Assembly (NCBI RefSeq): GCF_016902445.1
Contig: NZ_JACSNX010000006.1
Location: 40,690 to 104,689, forward strand
Direction: 5' to 3'
From: Oscillibacter valericigenes
GTDB taxonomy: Bacteria; Bacillota; Clostridia; Oscillospirales; Oscillospiraceae
Length of the DNA: 64,000 nt
Position 1 is the stretch's first letter. Each line of letters opens with the position of its first letter. The translations under genes were made by a program, and so were the position numbers. The notes under the pieces were generated by a model. It made no database searches. It saw only the letters and a list, made by a program, of their open reading frames with translations, and was not told the origin of the DNA. Shown here one piece after another: positions 33,137 through 41,378 of the stretch.

Positions 33137-33745
33137 TCAGGCCTGTGCCAGTCCCTGGAAGAATCGGGCCATGGAGACGGCTCCGGCGTCCGGGGTCCCG
33201 ATGGTCTGGGTGCCGTAGCTCTTGGCCCGGCCGAATTTGGACACGAAATTTTTGGTATTCTCCGCACCGGCTGCTGCAGCCGCGGCCGCAGCAGCAAACA
33301 GGGCATCTTCATCGCTGCCTTCATAGGCGGCGATGGCCTCGCTGGCGGGGATCAGGGCATCCATCATGGTCTTGTCCCCCACCTGGGCGCCGGACATCTC
33401 ATTCAATTCCTCCAGCGCCTTGGCAAAGATGGTCTGGATGCCGGGAACATCGATTTCCTCCCCTTCCGGCGCTTCTTCCTGCAGTCCGTCCAGCCAAGTG
33501 TTCCACAGGGGCACGGCGCTGCCGCCATTCAGGGACATGACCGCCATGGCTGCGTCGTCCAGCATGGTCTGGATGCCGCCGTCGGCGTCCTCTACCGCCT
33601 CTGTAATGGCCCTGGCGATCTTGGCCATGGTCAGGCCGTGATCTGCATCGCCGAACTTGGAGTCGATCTCCGTCAGCTCCTGTTCGGCAGCCATGACAGA
33701 TGCACAGGCATTCAGCAGCCGGGATGCAAACTGTTCTCTCGTCAT
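33137..33745 (-). CDS. dhaL: Dihydroxyacetone kinase subunit DhaL
   Basis: 202 aa, usual length. KFGDADHGLTMAKI is the DhaL Mg-nucleotide motif; SLNGGSAVPLWNTWL follows. It carries the nucleotide for DhaK, encoded 39 nt downstream. It is the first gene of the SorC-controlled operon. RBS GGAGGTGACAGC. Confidence 0.9.
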   Translation of the reverse strand: MTREQFASRLLNACASVMAAEQELTEIDSKFGDADHGLTMAKIARAITEAVEDADGGIQTMLDDAAMAVMSLNGGSAVPLWNTWLDGLQEEAPEGEEIDVPGIQTIFAKALEELNEMSGAQVGDKTMMDALIPASEAIAAYEGSDEDALFAAAAAAAAAGAENTKNFVSKFGRAKSYGTQTIGTPDAGAVSMARFFQGLAQA

Positions 33746-33780
33746 GTGCTGTCACCTCCTTTGGCTCTGTGATCCGATCA

Positions 33781-33840
33781 GCAGTCTGTTACATCTGTCC
33801 AAACTATACTTCCTATAGTAACAAATGTCAATTTTCAAAA
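33781..33840 (-). promoter_or_regulatory. Promoter and SorC half-sites of the dhaL operon
   Basis: Minus strand TTGACA (33826-33831), 17 nt, TATAGT (33803-33808). TGTTAC half-sites occur at the -35 edge (33819-33824, complement GTAACA) and downstream (33788-33793). The same TGTTACAT-type words occur in the sorC promoter, so the operon is probably under SorC control. Confidence 0.75.
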
Positions 33841-33893
33841 TTAATTTTCCATAAATCACACAGAATATTATAAAAAAATATGTTCAAATCAGA

Positions 33894-33929
33894 TAAACCG
33901 ATGCCTCTTATCAAAGAGGCATCGGTTTA
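33894..33929 (-). terminator. Terminator of sorC
   Basis: 15-bp perfect stem (TAAACCGATGCCTCT and complement) with a 6-nt loop ending in TTTA on the minus strand, 18 nt after the sorC stop. Confidence 0.8.
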
Positions 33930-33947
33930 AAAAGTTACATATGTTAC

Positions 33948-34874
33948 TTATTCTCCAAGTAATTCCTGTACAAGGTCCGCCCGTGCGACGATGTGGGTCA
34001 GGATCCCGGTGTTCAGCGCGCCCCGCAGGGCCCTGGCGCTGGTATTGGCAGAGCAGACTCCGATGATCCGGGGGCACTGCTTCAGGGCCTCCATGGGGAT
34101 CTGGATGGCGAAATCCTGGTCGGACTGAATGACGGTGCCCGCCTCGTTGAAGTAGTAGATCAGCATTCGGCCGCAGGCCCGCTGGTCCTGGAGCAGGCTC
34201 CCATACCGGACCAGGGAGGCAAAATCCGGGCTGGAGGGGTAGTCGCCGATGTTCACCAGGGCCGTGTCGATCTGTTCCCACTGCTGGCAGATCTGGCGGT
34301 AGATCTCGGTGGAGCACAGCAGCTGCCGCTCCTCCAGGCTCTCCGGCAGGGCGGGCAGGTAGAGGAAGTGGGGGACGGCGCCCAGCTGCTGGGCCATCAG
34401 GCGGACGTTTTCGTTGGACTGGTAGTTGCGGGCGGGGACGCTGGCGTTGCCCACCAGGGGGCAGATGTCGGTGATGGCGCTGTGAGGCTGGGGGTGCTGC
34501 TCCAGCCAGGTCACCAGCTGGCCGATGAGGTAGCCCCAGCCCACTCCCAGACGACGGGCACCGATCTGCCGCAGCAGCTCCACAGCGCCCCTGGAGAGGC
34601 GCTGATTGGTCTCATCGTTCTCCGCCCCGTCCTCTACCAGGATGCCGCCCTGGACCATGCCGGCGGTCCTCAGCCGCTCCAGCAGGCTGTCCTCCCGGCA
34701 CTCCGGGTCGTGGATGCGGATCTCCACCACGCCCAGTTCCCGGGCCTCTGCCAGCAGGCGGCTCACCATGGGACGGGAGATCCCCAGCTCCCGGGCAATG
34801 TCGCTCTGCTTCTGATCCTCCAGATAATACCGGCGGGCCACATGGGCCAGACGTCTCTGCTTTTCCAGCTTCAC
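33948..34874 (-). CDS. SorC/DeoR-type sugar-binding transcriptional regulator
   Basis: 308 aa from GTG 34874 with GGGAGGGAAGATCC upstream; the frame is open further up without an RBS. HTH: YYLEDQKQSDIARELGISRPMVSRLLAEAR. The effector domain (residues 60-308) has the SorC pattern LGVGWGYLIGQLV and VNIGDYP for a phosphorylated sugar. It is a single gene between dhaL and pgk. The likely inducer is an intermediate of the DhaKL/LsrF pathway. Confidence 0.92.
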   Translation of the reverse strand: MKLEKQRRLAHVARRYYLEDQKQSDIARELGISRPMVSRLLAEARELGVVEIRIHDPECREDSLLERLRTAGMVQGGILVEDGAENDETNQRLSRGAVELLRQIGARRLGVGWGYLIGQLVTWLEQHPQPHSAITDICPLVGNASVPARNYQSNENVRLMAQQLGAVPHFLYLPALPESLEERQLLCSTEIYRQICQQWEQIDTALVNIGDYPSSPDFASLVRYGSLLQDQRACGRMLIYYFNEAGTVIQSDQDFAIQIPMEALKQCPRIIGVCSANTSARALRGALNTGILTHIVARADLVQELLGE

Positions 34875-34892
34875 CGGATCTTCCCTCCCACA

Positions 34893-34908
34893 TGTTACAT
34901 ATGTTACT
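34893..34908. promoter_or_regulatory. SorC operator in the sorC promoter
   Basis: TGTTACATATGTTAC directly before the sorC leader; an identical word GTTACATATGTTAC spans about 33933-33946 at the sorC 3' end, in front of the dhaL promoter. Presence at both sites supports autoregulation. Confidence 0.65.
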
Positions 34909-34982
34909 TTATAGCATAAAGCGTATCGGGATGCAAGGGCCCCTTCGCAGCGCGCTGGAACGGTCGGGCGCGCTGCGAAGAA

Positions 34983-35024
34983 AAATGCGGCGCCCTGTCC
35001 GAGGACAGAGTGCCGCAAAATTCA
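34983..35024 (-). terminator. Terminator after pgk
   Basis: TGCGGC.CTCTGTCC/GGACAG.GCCGCA imperfect stem followed on the minus strand by TTTTTC. A second perfect stem (CTTCGCAGCGCGC and complement, about 34943-34980) lies just behind it. Confidence 0.8.
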
Positions 35025-35066
35025 AAGGATGGAGAGCCACTGCCGGGACTAATGCGGGTACAGCGT

Positions 35067-36326
35067 CTATCGCCCGCTCCCCCACTGTTCGGCTGCCTGC
35101 CGCAGGGCCCGCACCACCGGCAGCTCCTCCCCGGTGAGAAAGCGGATCAGGGCCCCGCCGCCGGTGCAGATGTAGTTGATCTGCGCCGTCTTGCCGTATT
35201 TTGTGGTAGCGGTAATACTGTCTCCGCCGCCCACCACCGTATAGGCCGCTGTATCTCCCAGGGCGTCCCATACCGATTTGGTGCCCAGCTCCGTCTCCGC
35301 CTGCTCAAAGACCCCCATGGGGCCGTTGACGAACACGGTCTTCGCAGCGCGGATGATCTCCTGGTACCGGGCCGCCGTTTCCGCGCCGATGTCCGTGAGG
35401 GACACCTCCGGCGGGATGCTGCCCAGGGGCGCCTCCGCCCGGCAGCCGTTCTCTACCCAGGCACCGTCCACGGGCAGACAGATCTTCTCCCCGTACCGGG
35501 CCAGCAGATCCCGGGCCGTGTCGATGAGGCCGCTGTAGCCGGACTTCTCAATAAAGGCCAGACTGCCCTCCCCGATGTTCTCCCCCCGGGCGGCCAGGAG
35601 GATGTTGCCCACCAGGCCGCCGGTGAGGATGGTGTCCGCCGCCCCCTTCTCCAGGACGCTGGACATCATCAAAAAGGCGTCGGACACCTTGGCCCCGCCC
35701 AGCACGAAGACGCAGGGCCGCTCCGGCTGCTCCATCAATCCGGAGATGACGCAGTACTCCTCCTCGAACAGCCGGCCCATGGCGGAGGGCAGCACCTGCT
35801 CAAAGCCGCACAGGGAGGGCTGGTCCCGGTGGGCAGCGGCGAAGGCATCGCACACATACAGGTCCGCCAGAGGCGCCAGCTTCCGCACCAGCAGTGTCTG
35901 GGCCTGCTGCTGGTGGGTCAGCTTCAGGCTCTTTTCGAACAGCGTCTGCTCCTCCGCCAGGAAGCGCACGTTGTCCAGCAGGAGGATCTCCCCCTCCTCC
36001 AGGGCCTGGATGGCCGCACGGGCGGCGGGACCACACACGTCGTCGATCCACTTCACCTCCCGGCCCAGCAGGCGGCGCAGGACCGCCGCGTGGGGCTCTG
36101 TGGACCAGTAGTTCTGATACTCGATGTCACTGCCCTGGTGGGCCAGCAGGACCACCCTGGCCCCCTTGTCCGCCAGCTCCCGGACTGTGGGCACGCAGGC
36201 CTCGATCCGCTTGGTGGAGCGGAGGGTCCCCGCGGCCCGGTCCACCGGCTGGTTGATGTCCACCCGGCAGAGGACCGTCCTGCCGGAGACGTCCCAATCG
36301 TCCAGGGTAAAGATACCGAATCGCAT
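35067..36326 (-). CDS. pgk: Archaeal-type phosphoglycerate kinase
   Basis: 419 aa. VLCRVDINQPVD, LAHQGSDIEYQNY, ILLLDNVRFLAEE, FVLGGAKVSDAFLM and YTVVGGGDSITA are PGK motifs. The wording (FTLDDWD start, AHQG instead of the bacterial SHLGRP) is that of archaeal enzymes. It converts 1,3-bisphosphoglycerate to 3-phosphoglycerate with ATP gain. It is 12 nt after the type II GAPDH gene, forming a two-step module. Probable transfer from archaea. Confidence 0.9.
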   Translation of the reverse strand: MRFGIFTLDDWDVSGRTVLCRVDINQPVDRAAGTLRSTKRIEACVPTVRELADKGARVVLLAHQGSDIEYQNYWSTEPHAAVLRRLLGREVKWIDDVCGPAARAAIQALEEGEILLLDNVRFLAEEQTLFEKSLKLTHQQQAQTLLVRKLAPLADLYVCDAFAAAHRDQPSLCGFEQVLPSAMGRLFEEEYCVISGLMEQPERPCVFVLGGAKVSDAFLMMSSVLEKGAADTILTGGLVGNILLAARGENIGEGSLAFIEKSGYSGLIDTARDLLARYGEKICLPVDGAWVENGCRAEAPLGSIPPEVSLTDIGAETAARYQEIIRAAKTVFVNGPMGVFEQAETELGTKSVWDALGDTAAYTVVGGGDSITATTKYGKTAQINYICTGGGALIRFLTGEELPVVRALRQAAEQWGSGR

Positions 36327-36338
36327 GGCAGCTCTCCT

Positions 36339-37400
36339 TTACTGGGCGTTCTTGAACCGCCCGATCTTCAGATAGCGGTTGGTGGCGGCGGTGCCCTCCT
36401 CCCGTGTGGGCTGCATCCGCAGGGCCGCCCGGACGGCATCCATGGTCTCCGGGATGGTGACACTCTCCTGTGGGACGTTGATGGCGTACATGATGTCATT
36501 GCCGCTCTCCACCACGGAGTCCGCCCACAGGCCGATCTCGTACATGTCGCCCCGCCGGTTGCCCAGGTCCCGGGCGTACTTGAAGAAGGAAGCGTTGCCC
36601 TTGAAGCCGGCATCCACCGTCACCACCCGGATCCGGGGATGGGCGGAGAAGGCGGCCAGGGCCTCCTCCCGGGTGATCTTCCGGCCGTTCCTACCGGTGG
36701 CCACCACGGTGATGATGTGGCCGTGGGTCACCGGCGTGTGGACCAGGATGCCGGTGGCGCTGATGTGGGGCATGATGGTCATCAGGTCCAGGGCCTGGTG
36801 GGTGGGCGCCTTCTCCATCTGGAGGGCGTTGGTGAGGCCCCGGTGGTAGTCGCCGGGGTCCGCCACCCGGCGGATGATGGTGATGGCTACCTTTTCGATG
36901 CCAAAGGCCCGGTCCAGGCAGTCCACGGAGCGGATGAGGCCCGTGGTGTTGCAGGAGGTCAGCTTCAGGTAGTCCTGCCCCAGGCCCTGCTCGTAGTTGG
37001 CGTAGCCGTGGAAGAACACGTCCGCCACATCGTTTTTCTCGCCGCCCTGGAAGATGGCCTTGACGCCCAGCCGCTCATAGATGGCCTTGTTCTTGGCCCC
37101 TACGCCGGCGGGAGAGGAATCCAGCATGATGTCCACGCTGCGGCACAGGTCCTCAAAGGTCCCGGCCACGGGGATGTCCATGGCGGCAAAGGCGGCGGGA
37201 TCGGCTCCCTCCACCAGATAGAGCTTGTACTCCACGCCGTTGGCGCCGATCATGTCGTTTTCCCGCAGGGCCTGCAGGGACAGCGTGGGCGCCAGGTCCG
37301 CAATGCCCACCAGTTCCATATCTTCCTGAAGGGCAACGCCGTCTGCCAGCCGCTGTCCGATGGTGCCGTAACCGGCTACTCCTACACGAATCTTTTTCAT
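36339..37400 (-). CDS. gap: Type II (archaeal-type) glyceraldehyde-3-phosphate dehydrogenase
   Basis: 353 aa. NAD(P)-binding GVAGYGTIGQRLADGV, catalytic Cys in TSCNTTGLIR, and the HQALDLMTIMPHISATGILVHTPVTH stretch typical of archaeal GAPDHs. ATG 37400 has AGGAGG 6 nt upstream; an in-frame ATG two codons earlier abuts the SD. It oxidises glyceraldehyde-3-phosphate. Bacteria normally use type I, so this is unusual and supports horizontal acquisition together with pgk. Confidence 0.92.
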   Translation of the reverse strand: MKKIRVGVAGYGTIGQRLADGVALQEDMELVGIADLAPTLSLQALRENDMIGANGVEYKLYLVEGADPAAFAAMDIPVAGTFEDLCRSVDIMLDSSPAGVGAKNKAIYERLGVKAIFQGGEKNDVADVFFHGYANYEQGLGQDYLKLTSCNTTGLIRSVDCLDRAFGIEKVAITIIRRVADPGDYHRGLTNALQMEKAPTHQALDLMTIMPHISATGILVHTPVTHGHIITVVATGRNGRKITREEALAAFSAHPRIRVVTVDAGFKGNASFFKYARDLGNRRGDMYEIGLWADSVVESGNDIMYAINVPQESVTIPETMDAVRAALRMQPTREEGTAATNRYLKIGRFKNAQ

Positions 37401-37489
37401 GGTCATCCTCCTGAGATCTTTCGAAATTCGGGTCTGCCGGGGGACGGGCGAGCCGCAGGCCGCCCTGACGCCGCAGTGAACTAAAATCG

Positions 37490-37517
37490 ATTGTAACTGC
37501 GTTTTTCAAAAAGTCAA
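37490..37517 (-). promoter_or_regulatory. Promoter of gap-pgk
   Basis: Minus strand TTGACT (37512-37517), 16 nt, TACAAT (37490-37495). The 473-nt gap 37401-37873 holds this promoter. Its right part has GC-rich stems near 37690-37760 and a tandem TATGAAATTA near 37801-37819, probably part of the promoter of the rightward gene. No gene is seen in it. Confidence 0.7.
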
Positions 37518-37873
37518 GAAAAGATAAATATTTCACATATTTTGCGTTGAAATTGCACTTATATGACGAGAAAAAATGTTGGAAAAGTCAAAAAATGCAG
37601 AAATTTCGGTAGTTATTTCACAAACGATCCTGGCAATTTTTTCACAAGAAAACCGGCGTCTGTTCCGGCCGCATCATACGCTCCTCCCCCGGTCAGGGAC
37701 CGCCGGAGCTGCCCTGCCTCCGGACCGGCGGCAGCCTCCGGCAGATGCTGCGGGAATTTTTACAAAGACTTCATGCTTCTTCGTCCCGGATCTGATAAAA
37801 TATGAAATTATATGAAATTAGAGATTATCCGGCGGCATCTGCTCTGCCGGAGCTCTGAAGGGAGTGAGGCGCT

Positions 37874-39646
37874 TTGAAGCAGATGAAAAAGCTTCTGGCA
37901 TCTGCGCTTGCGTGCCTGCTGCTGTGTCAGGGGGCCGCATCTGCAGCCGGCGGCGATGCCGGCCAAGCCTGGAGCCGTCCGGAGGGGGACGGCAGCTATA
38001 TCACCATCCGTGTGTCGGGAGAGCCCGGCATGGCCTTGATCGATACCTTTGACCTGGCAGTCCGGTATGCGGACACCGGAGAGCCGGTGGCGCTGTCCAG
38101 CGCCTATCTGGACGGGTATCTCTTCGCCACTGTTCCGGCAGAGAACGCAGACCGTCCGTTGGAGGTGTTCAGGGGCGATGATCCGGTCTGGACCGACCTG
38201 CGGGAGCAATACCTTGCGGCCAATGGATCCAGCGATCTTCAGATCCGGGGGGTGGTCCGCGGCGACAACGCCGGCCGGCTGAAGCAGGATGCGCCCCTCA
38301 CCAGGGCGGAGGGTGCCGTCCTTATGGCCCGGCTGCTGGACCTGCAGCCGGCGGAGCGGCCAGGATACAGCGATGTGTCCCCGGACACCTGGTATCATGA
38401 GGAGGTCTCTGCCGCCGCTGCAGCCGGTCTGTTTGCGGCGGACGGCCGGTTCCTGCCGGACCAGGCCATGACGCGGGCGGAGTTCACCGTCCTGCTGGCC
38501 CGGGCGCTGTCGTTCGTCGGCTGGCTGGATATCCCGGCTGAGGGTAACCTCTCCGGCACCGGCCTGATGGACGCGGAGTCGGTCCCCTCTTGGGCGGCTG
38601 GTGCCTACCAGGCGCTCTTCGCATGCAACCCGGGGATCGCGCCCGTCACAGAAAAACCTACCGGAGCCTACCACTGGGAGGATGCCCCCGTGCTGGGCGA
38701 CTATGCCGAGCCGGAGAACCCCATCACCCGTGGCGAGGCGATCACGTCCATGAATCAGGCCATGCGCTGGGTGCCTTGCTATCCCACAGAGGCAGCCATC
38801 CAGTTTGGCCTGGATCGGGAGATGCCGGTGATCGATGGGTCCACCTCTACCTATCCCTATACCCAAGGGGTCTACAGTGTGCTCTTCACCAATGGAACGG
38901 CGCATCCTCAGTTCCCCAAGAGCCACTCCAAGAGCTTTGCGTCCTATGAAAGGCTGATCCGCGGAGAGGCGGATGTCCTGTTCGCAGCCACAAAGGCGTC
39001 CGCAGAGCTGGAGTCGCTGGCCGCAGAGCAGGGCGTGGAGCTGCAGTACATCCCCATCGCCTATGATGCCATGGTGTTCTTCACCAACCTGGAGAATCCC
39101 GTCAACGGCCTGACCCGCCAGCAGATCCAGGACATCTATGTGCGCAACGCCTACAGCAGCTGGGATCAGGTCGGCGGACCGGAGGCAAAGCTGCTGCCAT
39201 ACTGCCGCAATACAGACAGCGGTTCCCACGCCCTGATGGAGCGGTACTTCCTGGAGGACGGGAAGCTGTCTCTGGCCTCGGAGATCCTCCAGGGGAATGT
39301 ATCTGTTGCCATGTCCTCCGCTCTGACGGACGTAGCCTCGGCGCTGTCGCTGGACCCGCCTGCCTATGCCATTGGCTACAGTGTCTACGCCTATTACGGC
39401 AGCTATGAGGAGATGATGACGGACGTGACTCCAAACAAGCTGAAGCTCCTGGCTGTTGACGGCGTGCTGCCCACCGCTGAGACCATTGCTGACGGGACCT
39501 ATCCTCTGGCGGACTATAACTACATCGTGCTTCGCAGCGATGAACCGAAGGACTCCCCCGCCCGGCGTCTGGCGGAGTTCATGGTCAGCGACGCAGGACA
39601 GCAGGCTGTGGCTGACTCCGGCTTTCTGCCGCTGGCCGTCAAATGA
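37874..39646 (+). CDS. S-layer-homology protein fused to a PstS-like phosphate-binding domain
   Basis: 590 aa. Signal peptide (KKLLASALACLLLCQGAASAA). Two to three SLH repeats at about 125-280 (TRAEGAVLMARLLDL...YSDVSPDTWYHEEV...GLFAADGRFLPDQAMTRAEFTVLLARAL; later PITRGEAITSMNQAM). The C-terminal ~300 residues resemble PstS (GSTSTYPYTQGVY, IPIAYDAMVFFTNLENPVNGLTRQQIQDIYV, NTDSGSHALMERYFL). It would hold an anion-binding domain on the cell wall. No pst transporter is adjacent. The TTG start at 37874 is well spaced from GGGAG; ATG 37883 is the alternative. Confidence 0.85.
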   Translation: MKQMKKLLASALACLLLCQGAASAAGGDAGQAWSRPEGDGSYITIRVSGEPGMALIDTFDLAVRYADTGEPVALSSAYLDGYLFATVPAENADRPLEVFRGDDPVWTDLREQYLAANGSSDLQIRGVVRGDNAGRLKQDAPLTRAEGAVLMARLLDLQPAERPGYSDVSPDTWYHEEVSAAAAAGLFAADGRFLPDQAMTRAEFTVLLARALSFVGWLDIPAEGNLSGTGLMDAESVPSWAAGAYQALFACNPGIAPVTEKPTGAYHWEDAPVLGDYAEPENPITRGEAITSMNQAMRWVPCYPTEAAIQFGLDREMPVIDGSTSTYPYTQGVYSVLFTNGTAHPQFPKSHSKSFASYERLIRGEADVLFAATKASAELESLAAEQGVELQYIPIAYDAMVFFTNLENPVNGLTRQQIQDIYVRNAYSSWDQVGGPEAKLLPYCRNTDSGSHALMERYFLEDGKLSLASEILQGNVSVAMSSALTDVASALSLDPPAYAIGYSVYAYYGSYEEMMTDVTPNKLKLLAVDGVLPTAETIADGTYPLADYNYIVLRSDEPKDSPARRLAEFMVSDAGQQAVADSGFLPLAVK

Positions 39647-39696
39647 CCCTGGAACCACACACCCTGGACGAGGGCGCGGAGATGCCCCTGTACCAG

Positions 39697-39740
39697 CACC
39701 ACAGGGCGCCGGATATTTGCCTGGCGCCCTGCGGTGTTTA
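39697..39740 (+). terminator. Terminator after the SLH-PstS gene
   Basis: CACC-CAGGGCGCC paired with GGCGCCCTG-GGTG, then GTTT. Confidence 0.75.
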
Positions 39741-39962
39741 GCGGCTGTGGAGCAGAACAGGCCCGGATGGTCTCCCGCCGCCTGGGCGGCCTGTCTACAG
39801 GATGCACCGGAATCCCGTTTCCATGTCTTCACCGCGTCTGCCGTCCGTTTCTACAGCTGTAAAGCGTATACACCTGTCATTTATTGAAATACCGGTATAT
39901 TTTGGACCGCTTCCGAAGGAAGAGAGATCCCGTCCAATCCGGAGGTCAACCTGGCAAAAAAG

Positions 39963-40005
39963 CACCCCATCCACCAGCCGGCAGATCCGGCTGGTGGATG
40001 GGGTG
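39963..40005 (-). terminator. Terminator for the leftward lipoprotein gene
   Basis: 18-bp perfect stem (CACCCCATCCACCAGCCG and complement), with an A-run at 39956-39961 that gives T6 on the minus strand. The rest of the gap 39741-40087 shows no gene; short frames there lack ribosome sites. Confidence 0.85.
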
Positions 40006-40087
40006 TTGTTCCCTTCAGACACCTGGAAGGCCGCCTTCCAGCCTGCCCGCCGCAGCGCCTCCGCGGTATGTCTCCAGGGGGCGCTCT

Positions 40088-40513
40088 TCAGAAGTACAGC
40101 TTCGGGATCCGGAAGCTCTGCTCGCCGTTTGCCTCATCCGTCACGGTTCCCGCCGGGAAATAGATCACTGGATTTCCCTCTTCGTCCACGTCGAACTTCG
40201 TGGTCTCATCGATGGCCACATAATCGCTGAGCGGCGCGTTGTCCTCGATCGGATAGTAGCGGACCTCCGGGTCCTTCTCCATGCGGTTGCCCATCTGCAT
40301 CGTGATCGTCTCTGTGACATAGGTCACATAGTCCTCTCCCAGCAGATCCTCCAGCGTGGCGTCCTCCTGCTGGGAAGCCGTTCCTTCCGTCTGCTGCAGA
40401 TCGTCTGATCCGGTACCGCCGGTGTCTGCGGCGGATGCGCCGCAGGCGGTCAGAAGCAGCATGCTGAGGAGCAGCACAGCAAGTCCAAATCCATGCAGTC
40501 GATCCTTTTTCAT
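40088..40513 (-). CDS. Putative lipoprotein
   Basis: 141 aa. Lipobox LLTACGAS after a hydrophobic signal. A low-complexity acidic linker (DTGGTGSDDLQQTEGTASQQEDATLEDLL) is followed by a compact domain (YVTYVTETITMQMGNRMEKDPEVRYYPIEDN...NPVIYFPAGTV) resembling anti-sigma/DUF3298-type extracellular domains. It is downstream of the two-component operon by 118 nt and may be its output or sensor partner. Start 40513 is 8 nt after GGAGG. Confidence 0.7.
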   Translation of the reverse strand: MKKDRLHGFGLAVLLLSMLLLTACGASAADTGGTGSDDLQQTEGTASQQEDATLEDLLGEDYVTYVTETITMQMGNRMEKDPEVRYYPIEDNAPLSDYVAIDETTKFDVDEEGNPVIYFPAGTVTDEANGEQSFRIPKLYF

Positions 40514-40631
40514 CATCCATTCCTCCATTCTGTTTGTCTCCGGCGCCAGTCAGGGCGCCCGTTCCCTTCCGGTATCTTTACAATAAGCGCAGATCCCGGC
40601 AGATTGGCCGCAAAGCCGCATCATTGTTGCA

Positions 40632-41378
40632 TCATTTTTCTTCTGCGGAGCCTGTCTGCCTGTGCTCTCCGAACAGATCCCAGGCAAACCCCAGCGGCTC
40701 CACACAGATGCGCCCGCTGCTGCTCTGTACAGAGGCACTGTATACCAGGCCGCCGGCGCTCTCCACTTCCCAGATTGCCGGGCCGCGCTGCCAGACCTCC
40801 AGACCCAGCCCCTCGCAGAAGGCGGCTCCCAGTTCTTCATCTGTGCAAAGCTCCTCCCTGCACGAGCGGAGCGTGCAGTCCAGCCAGACCGGCAGCCCTG
40901 TCTCCTCATCCACTACCATCCAAAGATCATCCCGATGGGCCGACTCCCCCTGCAGATACAGCATGCCGGCAGAGCCGCCCCCGGCCGCCTGGACATATAC
41001 CACGCGGCTGCCGCCCTGAAACTGCAGGGTGCTCCGATCCAGCGCCTCCGGCAGTGCTCCCCAGTCCACCAGCATCTCGACTCCCCGGCGGAACGCAGCC
41101 TCGGCCCTGTCTCTGGTCTGCTCATCTGCCGCCTCCAGCGGCTGGGCAGCGGAGTAGACATCCAGCTCCGGATAGCGGATGGCTCTGCCCAGCAGCTCCA
41201 GCTTTTCCGGCAGCGTCGTCTCCTGCAGGGTCAGGTCCTCCTGCGCCAGAGGCTCTGTGCAGGGGACCGACAGCGTCTGCCGGTCCCGGAGCGCAGAGAT
41301 CCTGCTGGGCAGCAAAACCGCAGCCAGCACCACTGCTCCCGTCAGGAGCGGGAGTCCCCATTTCCGCAGCAGCTTCAT
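40632..41378 (-). CDS. Membrane-anchored protein of the two-component operon
   Basis: 248 aa. One N-terminal membrane segment (WGLPLLTGAVVLAAVLLPS), then an extracytoplasmic domain of about 210 residues with no family I recognise (VVYVQAAGGGSAGMLYLQGES, DLWMVVDEETGLPVWLDC). The ATG overlaps the histidine kinase stop by 4 nt. It is probably an accessory sensor acting with the kinase. Confidence 0.72.
   Translation of the reverse strand: MKLLRKWGLPLLTGAVVLAAVLLPSRISALRDRQTLSVPCTEPLAQEDLTLQETTLPEKLELLGRAIRYPELDVYSAAQPLEAADEQTRDRAEAAFRRGVEMLVDWGALPEALDRSTLQFQGGSRVVYVQAAGGGSAGMLYLQGESAHRDDLWMVVDEETGLPVWLDCTLRSCREELCTDEELGAAFCEGLGLEVWQRGPAIWEVESAGGLVYSASVQSSSGRICVEPLGFAWDLFGEHRQTGSAEEK

Noticed and set aside
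35010..37484. 824-codon plus-strand frame
   Set aside because: Antisense shadow of pgk and gap, starting in their terminator.
37801..37819. Tandem TATGAAATTA as an operator
   Set aside because: Only two copies in a very AT-rich stretch and no regulator to link it with.
39802..40408. Two overlapping plus-strand frames of about 140-175 codons
   Set aside because: They read through a strong terminator stem and the lipoprotein gene on the other strand, and lack ribosome sites.
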